DNA from: Glebionis coronaria
Lineage: Eukaryota > Streptophyta > Magnoliopsida > Asterales > Asteraceae
DNA: 64,000 bases
Assembly: GCA_025667525.1 (NCBI GenBank)
Contig: CM046882.1
Location: 530,273,473-530,337,472, forward strand
Reading direction: 5' to 3'
Translations under genes and position numbers: made by a program
The notes under the pieces: generated by a model
What the model was told of the DNA's origin: nothing
The model's input: the letters and a program-made list of their open reading frames with translations, nothing else
The model's database searches: none
In this document: positions 11,701-22,449 of the stretch, one piece after another
Numbering within the stretch: the first letter of the stretch is position 1
Layout of the letters: every line of letters begins with the position of its first letter

Positions 11701-11710
11701 ATCTTTAGCT

Positions 11711-11717
11711 TATATAA
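11711..11717 (+). promoter_or_regulatory. TATA box candidate for the ankyrin/PGG gene
   Basis: TATATAA lies 75-81 bp upstream of the ATG at 11792, a normal distance for a plant gene with a short 5' UTR. Position is the only support. Confidence 0.45.
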
Positions 11718-11791
11718 GCAAGAAGACGGAAAAATGATCGACACAAAGAAAGAAAGAAAAAAAAAGATAACAAACATATATTAATATCAAG

Positions 11792-14700
11792 ATGTCTGTA
11801 GCCTCAACTTCTAATTCAAGCTTCACAATGGAACTTCAAGAAAAATACCCTTTCCCTTCACAAAACTTTGCCACAAATATTGTTACGGTGAAGTTGAGTG
11901 GTAAGCCCAAGTACAATTTGTGGAATACACAAATGTTATGTCTCTTAGCAAGTCATGATATGCTTGGTTTCATTGATGGCCAGTTTCCAAATCCTTCTAA
12001 TAGAAATGCGAAGGCTAAATATGGAGATATGAAGGCATGGTACAGATCAGACTCACTCGTCAAAGGTTGGATCATTGGTTCACTCTCTGAAGAAATAGCC
12101 ATCAATATTGTCAATCGTCTCACACGTGAACACGAAAACTCAGACTTCACTGCAAAAGCTGTATGGGATGAACTGCAACGTATTTATGGCCCTTCGGTTC
12201 GTTGGCAAACTGCAGGTATTATCATTTCTTTGCTAATCTAAGATCTATTTGAATTTTTACCAATATAATAGGCCAAAATTCAAGTACTTTTGATGGGCTT
12301 TTGTTGCATGACTTGATTACAAACAGAGATTTAAGGGTGCAGAGTAAGGCGTAACTAATTACCTTTTTGACGCTAGTTTACCCATTTTGACGCTAGTGGT
12401 CTAGCATCTAAAACAAGACTCGTATGTCTTGCTATAATGGGCAAAATGGGTAAACTAGTTATTTATAGCTCTTATTTTTTGAATGAGGACAATTATTTTG
12501 GGACATATATAATTAGCAATGAGGACAATAAAAATGAGACGCCCTGTAGACAAAATAGTAATAGTTTATAGTTGTTTGAATGAAAAGGATTCTTAGAGGT
12601 CTGATTTAAACACAAATATTTTGGGGATTAATTCTATCTCATTTTGGTGAAAGTATGTAGATATTATTTGTAAAAAAAGTATTGTAAACCATGAAATGAT
12701 ACAATAATAGACTAAAGTGTGAGGAATTTTGTATTCACTCTCCAGATACAGTTTTTTTTTCCAATCATTCTTCCTTCTTTGTAATACCTCATGAATCATG
12801 ATTCAGATTAAAGCACATTTTTTTCTGTTATAGCTTTGTCACCTTAATAACAAAATCTATCAAATTCTGATAGGAGGAATTTCAATACCAGAAGATGCAG
12901 TAGGTACGAGGGACTTAGAGATAAAAATAGAAAAATATCAAAACCACGAGGTGTATAAGGGATGTCTACGTGGAATATGGCATCCAAAAACTGTCCGGTA
13001 CATGAGTGAAGCAACACCTGTGGACAAAATCACTAATAATGGCAACACGGCTCTACATGTAGCAGTAGGTTCTTCTTCCAAGAATCATGAATTCTTAAAG
13101 GAACTGCTAGAATTGACGCCTGCAGAGAACACACTACTGGATGTGCAAAATTCAGATGGAAGCACTCCACTTCATATTGCTGCTATTGTTGGGAACACTG
13201 AAGCCGCTAAAATATTGTTGAGTAGAAACCGGAATTTGTTATTTGCTACAGACAAGGCGGGTCATACACCACTTGCTATATCTCTTTCTAATATGCATAT
13301 TGAGACGTCTATGTGTTTGTTAGAACACATCAGGAAAGAAGAGAACTGTAATTTTTTTTCTGGCAGAGGTGGTGAAGAGCTTCTCGTTCTTGCTATCTCT
13401 TCTAAAAATTGGAGTAAGCCGGTCTATATATTGGTTGATTCTAATTCCAGCAGCTGGTGAAATGACTAACTCAATTTCGAAAATATGTAGAATTTGCAAG
13501 TGAGTTGTTGGAGCGTTACGAAGCCATACATAGTGCAGCGGTCCTGATGGCTATGTCACAAAACTACCCACCTAGAAACAACTTTTGGGATGGTTTAAGA
13601 GGTCCTTTTCTTTTCATTTTCCATTTTATGATGATTAAACCGCTAACCAATTAACTCCATGTACACCGACTCTCGATCTATGTTCAATGTTGTAGACTAT
13701 TTAGAATATGAAGGCACTGTGTTAGACAATGCTTGGGAAGAAATGTTTCACAGCAGTGCTTGGTCACGTGATACATATGCTGCAAAATTGCGAAGGCTTT
13801 TCGTTTTTGGTAGGTAACAAGAATGTATTTAAGTTAATCAATATGAAAGTTTATTGGTCAACTTTCCCTTGATAATGCACATTTTACTGATTGTCAAATT
13901 TACTCAAGTATCATCAAACTATGGTTCCCAAAACCAAACCGGGGTTTTCTAGGCCAGGAGTCGATGTAGGATATCCATTTATAAGTCACTTATGTTTTTT
14001 AAGCACTTTTTCGCCTCTTTTGTCTGCACACGGGCGGGAAGAGGTATTTGTTTGGGTTTTTTGCAGACATATACGTGCTTTTTTTCACTTTTCACTTCTT
14101 CCAAATTTTAGATATATCCTTTCACTTTTCTCCACTTCACACAAACCCTACATCTCTTTCTCTTCTTTTCACTTCTCATTTCCCTAAAAATTGGAAAAAG
14201 TACTTAAAGAACAAAAAAACATATGGTCTTCTTTGTAGCAGATGAAGACTTTAGATATGTCTCTTTTTCCGCAGACATAATTTACATAAGTTGCAGATGA
14301 AGACATGAAACCTTTGAAAAAAAATCACACCAAAGTCCGTGTATGTACTATATATGTATTGCATCTTCTTAATATCTTTTGTCGATAAATAATAAAATTA
14401 ACATAACCAATAATGTAAAACCATTGCTTTTTGTATCTTTTTATTTTTTAACTATACTTGGTGAAAATTCAGTTAATCATAACGTTATGTTATCTGTAAC
14501 TATAACTTATTGGGTGCACGTTCAATAACCCCACAATTCTAAAATAGTCTTGTCTTGAACCAGGTGTTTTTTTGATTCGTGGGGTTTCACTTTTTCTCCT
14601 TCTGAAAGCTGGTAAGACCGAATAGAGATTTACAATCCATGTATGATCAGAAGTATAAGATTATATATTTTTTCTTAAGATGCTCATTTGGGTCTGTGTT

Positions 14701-15823
14701 GCAGCATTGGCATTTATGGGAAAGAGATATATGAACCGTGCTGATGCTCGTAGGTTACTCGTACGTATATGTTTGATAATTAGTAGTGTTACTAATCCCA
14801 ACACTTACCATCACTATTACAACAATACGATGTTTGAAGCCACAAGACAAAATGCATCTGATGTTGTTCAATCAGTGGTATCTCGATTTGCGGACGCGAT
14901 TTGGTGTACCAACGAAGATGGCCACGACTTTATTCAATATGCTGTGATAAATCGCTCAAATAATGTGTACAGCCTAGTATATAAAATGAGTGAACACAGA
15001 AATATTTATAAAACCATTGAAGACTCGTTTGGAAATAACCTCTTGCATTTGGCTGCAAGATTGGCACCTGCCAACAAATTAAATCATATCTCTGGGGCAG
15101 CTTTGCAAATTCAGCGTGAACTACAATGGTTTAAGGTAAGAATCTCTAAAAAATATTGCAAGGCCAAGTATTATTTGCCTACCATGGTTAACACGTAATT
15201 TGTAGGAAATAGAAGATTTTGTTTGTCCATTAAACCGCACACAAAAGAACTATGCTGATGAAACACCTGAAATGGTATTCACAAGAGAACACAAGGATTT
15301 GGTTAGCGAGGGTGAGAAATGGATGAAGACCACTGCTGAATCATACACAATAACCGCTGCGTTAATAACCACAATTGTATTTGCAGCTGCTATTACAGTG
15401 CCCGGTGGAAACAATCAAGATTCAGGGATACCAATTTTTACTAACGATGTTGCCTTCATAACATTTGCAGTAGCGGATGCCATATCATTGTTCACAGCTG
15501 TTACATCCTTGTTAATGTTTTTATCGATCCTCACCACACGATTTGCTGAACAAGACTTTCTATTCAAGTTGCCGAAAAGGTTGATAATTGGTCTCACCAT
15601 GTTGTTCATCTCAACGACAACCATGATCATTGCTTTTGGTGCAACATTGTTCCTTGTGTTTGGGCAAAGGAAGTCGACGATGCTTATTCCAATTGGTTTA
15701 TTGACAGGACTACCAATTACATCTTTCGTGACCTTGCAGTTTCCGCTTATTGTGGACTTAATAAGTGCCACGTATGGTCGTAGTATTTTTGTTAAAAAAC
15801 GTTATGGTCACCCATTCTACTGA
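11792..15823 (+). CDS. Ankyrin-repeat PGG-domain membrane protein with N-terminal copia-Gag-like domain
   Basis: Six exons join in frame: 11792-12215, 12874-13413, 13491-13601, 13696-13809, 14705-15135 and 15206-15823. Borders are GT/AG and phases are 1,1,1,1,0. The total is 2238 nt, or 745 residues plus stop, with no internal stop. Residues about 28-136 resemble the N-terminal Gag domain of copia elements (KLSGKPKYNLWNTQM, AVWDELQRIYG). Ankyrin repeats follow (NGNTALHVAVG, DGSTPLHIAAIVGN, AGHTPLAISLSN). A further ankyrin-like unit is FGNNLLHLAARLAP. The C-terminal PGG domain has MVFTREHKDLVSEGEKWMK and VFAAAITVPGG, then about four membrane segments. Relatives such as ACD6 and ITN1 act at membranes in defence or salt response; the role here is inferred only. 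The start is the first ATG after the TATA box. Exon 4 (DYLEYEGTV...) is the least familiar part. Confidence 0.85.
12373..12458. repeat. 17 bp inverted repeat (MITE-like) in intron 1
   Basis: ctagtttacccattttg at 12373-12389 and its perfect complement at 12442-12458 enclose 52 bp. Just downstream (about 12488-12545) gaggacaattattttggga and a second gaggacaat phrase resemble a Mariner-type MITE end. Both lie in intron 1 and do not affect coding. Confidence 0.6.
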
Positions 15824-16180
15824 TTTATACTCTACAACTTATATATTCTGGGGCACACACGGGCTATTGCATTAATTTTACTTCTTGTGTTTTGCTACAA
15901 GTCACAATATATGTGAATGTGAATTATCCGTGCATACAAGTTGTATATAATCGATTTTAATAATACAATTGGTAATAGTAGTAATTAGGGGTGTCAGTAC
16001 TACCGGGTTGATCCGACCCGAACCCGAACCCGATAGGGCTTACAGGGTCGGCCTTAATCAGGTTTGAAAAGGTTTATCGGTTTAAGAGAGACTCAGATCA
16101 GGGGCCGACCAGGATTTTTAGTTAAGGCGGAGCCAGGATTTTTATTTAAGGGGCCGACCATACTTAAGGCAAAAAGGCGT
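15824..16180. other. 3' flank of the PGG gene; no gene seen
   Basis: Contains the probable 3' UTR and then a short GC-richer segment (about 15988-16150) rich in gacccgaacccg-type phrases, a kind of low-copy repeat common in composite genomes. No coding potential was recognised. Confidence 0.45.
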
Positions 16181-16184
16181 ATGT

Positions 16185-16641
16185 GCTTTGAGAAACCAAC
16201 TGATTAGGCTCACTGGTTACCTTTGGCTTAATATTGGTGTACAACACAACCTATCACACATATCTACCAAGCACACCCCAATTAAAATTGTGTATGGTCA
16301 AAAACCTCCCCTGCACCTACCTTATTTTCCAGGTGAAAGATTGATGGAGTTGAAGCTTGCAGGCTAGAGAAGCAACAATTATGCAGTTGAAGAACAACTT
16401 GATGGTTTCTCAACAAAGAATGAAGCATTATGCAGATCAACGCATCAGTGAAAGAAGCTTTTTGGTGGGAGATTGGCTGTTTAAAGCTTCAGCCTTACAG
16501 ACAGAAGTTGGCACTTCAGCCAAGTAGCTTATACCTTGAAGTTAGCACCAGATTCTATCATCCATCCTATATTTCATGTATCCTTGTTGAAGAAGCAGTA
16601 GGTCCTATTGTTCCTGAAGCGATTCTTCCTCCTTGTTGAAG
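16185..16641 (+). pseudogene. Older Ty3/gypsy pol relic (integrase C-terminus)
   Basis: Out-of-frame pieces read as the end of a gypsy polyprotein: YNTTYHTSTKHTP, IVYGQKPP, then QRMKHYADQRISERSF, VGDWLFK, LQPYRQ, and finally AVGPIVPEAILPPC before a stop. Several frameshifts separate them. The intact element at 16647 was inserted directly into this relic, so the relic is the older of the two. No matching continuation was recognised to the right of 21995. Confidence 0.75.
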
Positions 16642-16646
16642 AGGTC

Positions 16647-16994
16647 TGATACGAATGGAGAATTATTGAGTCCTAATACATGCAAGCCTAAAGTGTTGAA
16701 TGTGTATTCTAGAAGGGCTAAAAGGGGAAATCATCAAAAGGTGAATGAGGCAAGTGGCTGAAGCTAGTTAGAGGAGAGAGATTAGAATAAAGAGGAAGGA
16801 AGATCCTATAATCATTCATTCAGTTATTTTCTTTCTTTCATGTCAATTTGGGCTCCAACCTTGTGGTTGTGAGAGAGGGCTTAACCCTAGAGTTTCGACT
16901 GTAATTTTGTTCTAATTTCATTACAATACAAATCGTTCCTGCTTCCCTACAATTCTGTGCTTCATTATTAATTTCGAGTGTTGTTACCTTATCA
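16647..16994 (+). repeat. 5' LTR of the gypsy element
   Basis: 348 bp, TGATACGAATGG...TTACCTTATCA. It aligns end to end with 21647-21995. The sequence just after it (tggtccgacc from 16996) is in the position of the primer-binding site; the tRNA was not identified. Confidence 0.95.
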
Positions 16995-17055
16995 TTGGTC
17001 CGACCAACCATGACCTGCCGTGTTCTTTCTTGCTACTGTCTGCATTTCTTTCCGA

Positions 17056-19026
17056 TGGAAACTCGTTCCATTCAAAATCGATTTGAGCAACAAGATGAGG
17101 CGATTCAAAAATTGCAAAATGATATGGTTGAGGTCAAATCGGCGATCAAGGCTTTGGAGGCTGATCGAATTGAGGCTGGTGAATTTCGTAAGGTGATGAT
17201 GGCTTGGGTGAAAAACTAAGGTAAACAACCACAGATGGGTGATTCCGTCTGTCTCTTCAGGCGAGCCTCATGTAAATTCCGACGATGGTGGGGGTAAATG
17301 CTCCGCTGGAGGGGGTTCAAATCCCCCTAAGCCTCCTGATGGTGGTCTTCCTTGGGCTGTTAAGAAGATCAAATTACCCGAGTTTTATGGCTTTGATCCT
17401 CAAGGATGGATTAAGAAAGCTAATTTGTATTTTGATATCAACGGTACACCAGCACATCTCCGTCTCACTTTGGCTCAACTGAGTATGACCGGAGTGGCAC
17501 AACATTGGTTCACCATTGTCAAGCAAGTCCATGAAGTGATTTTGTGGGAGCAATTTCAGGTTGAACTATTGCAGCGATTCAGTGGCCTGGAGATTCAAAA
17601 CCCGTATGAACAACTAGCTACCATCAAACAAGGTTCTTCTATCTACGATTATATTGATGATTTTGAATATTTATTGTCGTTGGTTCCCAAATTACCGGAA
17701 TCACAAGCTTTAGGGTATTTTGTGGCGGGTTTACGAGATGAAGTGAAACATTGGGTGCGTTTACATCGACCCCAATCCCGTCTAGATGCCATGTATTTGG
17801 CGAAGGACGTGGAAGAAATGTTAAGACCGTCTTCTGGTGACGTGTCTCGTACTCGTTTCCGGTATCACTCGGGTTTCGGGTACAATCCAGTGGGTCAACA
17901 AGATGTGCGATCTAATCCTTTGGGCCGGATTGACGGAAGTAAGAACCCAATAGAATCGAAGCCCATTGATCGTTCTCCATCGTTTAAACCCTATTTTCCG
18001 TCGCGTAATTTAGGCACTCCATCATCTGAGGTACAATCGGGAACTCCACGCGATCGGGGGTATCGTTCTCTTACTCGTACCGAGTGGGAGGAACGTCGTA
18101 AAAAAGGTCTCTGCTTTCGTTGTGGGCAGCAATTTGGACCGGCTCACAAGTGTCCTGAGGGTAAGCTTCAGATACTGTTATTGGGGGAGGATGAGGAAGA
18201 TGACGGTACAGGGGGAATTTGCTACTTGGAAAATTCCGATGAGCATGACACGTCAAGTGCAGAGCAGATTTCGACAGGTATGTGTGCTGCCTTCGAATAT
18301 TTGGGTGTCTCAACAGGGGTCACTCCAGGTGGGAAAATGATGAAACTCGAAGGTAGTCTGCAAGATATTCCGATTGTGATTTTGGTAGATAGTGGTGCGA
18401 CTCATAATTTCATTTCTCGAAAATCGGTCACTTATTTAGCCTTGCCATCCACTAGTTGTTCGGGTATACAAGTCAAATTGGGAGATGGCCACAAGGTTTT
18501 AGTTGACCAGCAATGTCGTAACCTCCTAATAATGATTGGGAAATACGAATTTTTGGTAGACGTGTTAATTTTTGATACCGGGGATTTAGATTTGGTTTTG
18601 GGAATGGGATGGTTACAACAATTGGGAGAGGTGGTTCATAATTGGGAGCAATCATCGATGAAATTTAAGTTTCATGGATTTCTGATGTTTCTTCAAGGAC
18701 TGGGGGTTTCTCATGGCACTCTTGCTTCCTTACAGCGATGGCTGCATACGTCGGAAGGACAGGAGACCTCCTTTCCTGTAGTCTCTGCTTTGGTTTCGGA
18801 AAGAGAAGAGGCGTCGACTCTGGACCAAGAGAAAGAGTTGCAAGTCTTACTTGATCGATTTCCTTCTACTTTCCAAGCTCCCACAGGTCTTCCTCCGGTC
18901 CGAACACACGATCATGTTATTACACTCACTAGTCCTCATGAGTCGATTTACGTTCGAACCTATCGGTACCCTCATGTGCAGAAAACCGAGATCGAGAGAC
19001 AGGTACAGGAAATGCTTTCCCTTTGA
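17056..19026 (+). pseudogene. Gypsy gag-protease region, interrupted
   Basis: Starts at METRSIQNRF (17056) with a short coiled-coil-like stretch. A TAA at 17217-17219 sits where CAA (Gln) is likely, and the frame changes by about 17240. From there one long frame runs to 19026. It holds a capsid/Gag domain (IKLPEFYGFDPQGWIKK), a CCHC zinc knuckle CFRCGQQFGPAHKC, an aspartic protease with VDSGATHNFIS, and LVLGMGWLQQLG. The frame closes with TGA at 19024-19026 just before reverse transcriptase. Gag packages element RNA and the protease matures the polyprotein. Confidence 0.9.
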
Positions 19027-21743
19027 TTGATTCGGCCAAGTAAAAGTGCATTCTCTAGTTCGGTTATACTGGTTCGAAAGAAGGATCACACTTGGCGTAT
19101 GTGTGTGGATTATCGGGCCCTTAATAAGGCTACAGTGGCGGATAAATTTCCGATCCCTATGGTTGAGGAACTCATTGACGAGCTGCATGGTACCCAAATT
19201 TTCTCAAAATTAGATTTGAATTCGGGTTATAATCAAATTCGTATGCATCCGGATAGCATGGAAAAAACTGCTTTCGCACACATGATGGACACTACGAGTA
19301 TCTCGTCATGCCATTTGGCCTTACCAACGTTCCGGCTACTTTCCAATCTGTTATGAATGACATTTTCCGACCTTGGTTACGTAAACTGGTGGTGTTTTTT
19401 TGATGACATCCTCATTTACAGCCCTTCTTGGAAACAACACTTGGAAGATTTGGCTTTGGTGTTACAAGTCTTGGAACAACAACATTTTGTAGTTAACAAA
19501 AAGACAAATGTTCTTTTGGTCAAAGATCAGTAGAGTATTTGGGGCATATTATCAAGGGAAATGGAGTTGCTATGGATCCTAAGAAAATTGAAGCAATAAT
19601 CGCGTGGCCGATCCCTAAACAAACTAAAGGCTTACGTGGGTTTTTGGGGCTCATCGGGTATTATCAGAAGTTCATACGCCACTATGGAAGTATCGCCAAA
19701 CCTCTTACCGACTTGACAAAAAAAGATGCATTCTCATGGCACGCAGGAGCACAAGAGGCTTTCGATCGATTGAAAGAAGCAATGGTGACTGCTCCACTAT
19801 TGGCCCTTCCAAATTTCAACATGCCATTCGTAGTCGAGTGCGATGCCCCTAGCCGGGGAATAGGTGCAGTGCTGATGCAGAATAACAAGCCTATTGCTTA
19901 CTTTAGTAAGGCTTTAAGTGACCGTAATCTGGTCAAGTCTACCTATGAAAGGGAAATTATGGCGTTGGTTTTGGTTGTTCAACATTGGAGATCGTACTTG
20001 TTGGGTACCACCTTTGTAGTTTATACCGAACAAAAGAGTTTAAAGTTCTTACTTCAACAAAGAATTACGAGTCCTGGTCAGCAAAATTGGGTTGCTAAGT
20101 TGTTTGGCTATAACTTCGACATTTTTTATAAGCCGGGTCGGGAAAATAGAGCGGCTGATGCATTGTCACGACGGGCTGACGACAGAGAATTCATGACTAT
20201 CGTTTCACAACCTTTGTGGTTGCAAGGAGCATAGCTGATTGAAGAACATAAAGCAGACGTCGAAATTCAAAGAATTGTTCGTGATTGTCTTGCTCAATCA
20301 GCTAATCATCCTGGTTACACTGTCCATAATGGCATTTTATTCTATAAGGGCCGGTTAGTAATCCCCAAAACTTCAAAGTTTATTCCAACTCTCTTAAATG
20401 AATTTCATTTGTCAACTACAGGGGGCCATTCTGGTTATCTTCGTACCTATCGTCGTCTAGCTGCGAACCTATATTGGCAAGGAATGATGGAACAAGTTAA
20501 GCAATTTGTGCGATCTTGTGATGTTTGTCAACGCTGCAAGGCTAACACTACTGCTCCTGGTGGTATGTTACAACCTTTGGATATTCCTGAAGTTATATGG
20601 GAGCATTTATCCATGGATTTTATTTTGGGGCTTCCTAAATCTAAAGGGTTCGATGCACTTTTAGTGGTTGTGGATCGTCTGTCAAAATATAGCCATTTTA
20701 TATTGCTGAAACACCCATATACTGCTAAATCAGTGGCTGAACTCTTTGTTCGCGAAGCGGTACGTCACCATGGCATTCCTAAGTCGATTGTTAGTGATTG
20801 TGACCCGTTGTTTTTAAGCCGGTTTTGGCAGGAGATTTTTTGTTCCCAAGGAATCGCTTTACACATGAGCTCGGCTTATCATCCAGAAACCGACGGCCAA
20901 ACCGAAGTCATTAACCGCTGTTTAGAGACATATTTGCGATGTTTTGCAGTTGATCAACCTCGCTCGTGGTCTCAATGGATACCATGGGCAGAATTTTGGT
21001 ACAACTCAACTTTCCACGAGTCGACTGGCAGGTTTCCGTTCGAAGTTGTTTAGTTACTCAATTTTTGCCCGGGGAAATACGTGTTCAGCAGGTGTTAGAA
21101 GAACTACAAGATCGAGACGAAGCCTTGCGTCAACTTCGTGTTCATTTGTCACGTGCTCAAGAAATCATGAAGCTCAATGCGGATAAGAAGAGAAGGGAGG
21201 TGCAATTTTCTGTTGGCGAATGGGTTTATGTGAAATTGAAGCCTTATCGCCAATTGTCTGTAGCTAAAAGAATTCACCAAAAATTGGCTGCTCGTTTTTT
21301 GGGCCTTTTCAGATTGTGGCTAACCTGTGGCATATAAATTGGAATTACCTGATACTTCCAAAATATATCCTGTTTTTCATGTGTCCCTATTAAAGAAAGC
21401 TGTCCATGGTCAAAGTGAAGCAACTTTACCACCTGAGTTGGATTTGGATGCTGCTGATGCAGTATGTCCAGTTACTGTTTTGGCTACTCGTACCATCAAA
21501 AATCATAACGAAGAGGTGGAACAATGGTTAATCCAATGGAAGAACAGTACCGTGGAGGAGGCGACATGGGAAGATGTTGTTTGCATTCAAAGTCAATTTC
21601 CAGATACAAGTCTTGAGGACAAGACTTTAACGGATGGGGGGAGTAATGATACGAATGGAGAATTATTGAGTCCTAATACATGCAAGCCTAAAGTATTAAT
21701 GTGTATTCTAGAAGGGCTAAAAGGGGAAATCATCAAAAGGTGA
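19027..21743 (+). pseudogene. Gypsy pol: RT, RNase H, integrase, chromodomain; frameshifted
   Basis: RT begins in 19027-19356 ([30 protein letters not shown]). The frame shifts near 19280; the FFDDILIYS active-site box near 19395-19425 is shifted again by an extra T. RNase H follows in 19539-20234 (PFVVECDAPSRGIGAVL, ENRAADALSRR). Integrase has an HHCC finger (GGHSGYL...CDVCQRC) and catalytic D, D, E within MDFILGLP, DCDPLF and DGQTEVINR. A small deletion at about 21050 joins two integrase segments out of frame. The C-terminal piece (21327-21743) carries FHVSLLKKAV and a chromodomain (LIQWKNSTVEEATWEDV), which in chromoviruses guides insertion to marked chromatin. Confidence 0.92.
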
Positions 21744-21995
21744 GTGAGGCAAGTGGTTGAAGTCAGTTAGAGGAGAGAGATTAGAATAAAGAGGTAGGAA
21801 GATCCTATAATCATTCATTCAATTATTTTCTTTCTTTCGTGTCAATTTGGGCTCCAACCTTGTGGTTGTGAGAGAGGGCTTAGCCCGGGAGTTTTTTACT
21901 GTAATTTTGTTCTAATTTCATTACCAATACAAATCTTTCCTGCTTCCCTACAATTCTGTGCTTCATTGTTAATTTCAAGTGTCGTTACCTTATCA
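21647..21995 (+). repeat. 3' LTR of the gypsy element
   Basis: 349 bp, TGATACG...ACCTTATCA, preceded by a polypurine tract and followed by the target duplication AGGTC. Confidence 0.95.
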
Positions 21996-22449
21996 AGGTC
22001 CTACCGCTACGTAACTTTTATTTGGTGTATTGGTAATTGTTAAAACTTAAAAGTGCCCACATGGGCTGTTTTAGGTGTTGTTACTAATATAAAAGCTGAA
22101 GTTATATTCAACCCACCAACTAAATGATACTATCAACATAAGTAGAGTTTAACTATATTTCATGAACAACAAAAGGTTTACAAAGCTGTCGATCAGACCT
22201 TACAGACCAATTTCACATTTTACATTTTTGTGAATTCGTCAACATCTTGCATCGATCAAAATTATAGTTTTATAAATCCATGGATGAGAATTTAACCAAA
22301 ACTAAAAAGTGATTATTACTCCATAACTGTCCCATCTCCCTTATTAACCATCTACATCAACAACTAATCCGAAACCCAACAAAAAAAAAAACAAGGTTTA
22401 TGTTACTATTATATTGTAGCGATACACAAGCTCCCAAGTAATGCTTTTT
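21996..22449. other. No gene seen (3' flank of the FMN-binding gene)
   Basis: AT-rich DNA between the gypsy target duplication and the stop codon of the minus-strand gene. Probably includes that gene's 3' UTR. Confidence 0.5.

Larger units (their letters stand above)
16647..21995 (+). mobile_element. Full-length Ty3/gypsy chromovirus (Reina-like)
   Basis: Bounded by two LTRs (16647-16994, 21647-21995) that start TGATA and end TATCA, and flanked by a perfect 5 bp target duplication AGGTC (16642-16646, 21996-22000). Order: LTR, gag, protease, RT, RNase H, integrase, chromodomain, polypurine tract (gatggggggagtaa before 21647), LTR. Total 5349 bp with ~350 bp LTRs and a C-terminal chromodomain, which fits the compact Reina chromovirus lineage. 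The LTRs differ at about 5% of positions by eye, so the insertion is not recent. Coding is interrupted by several stops and frameshifts, so the copy is probably inactive. Confidence 0.95.

Noticed and set aside
15415..15771. 118-codon minus-strand ORF
   Set aside because: Antisense to the PGG membrane domain exon.
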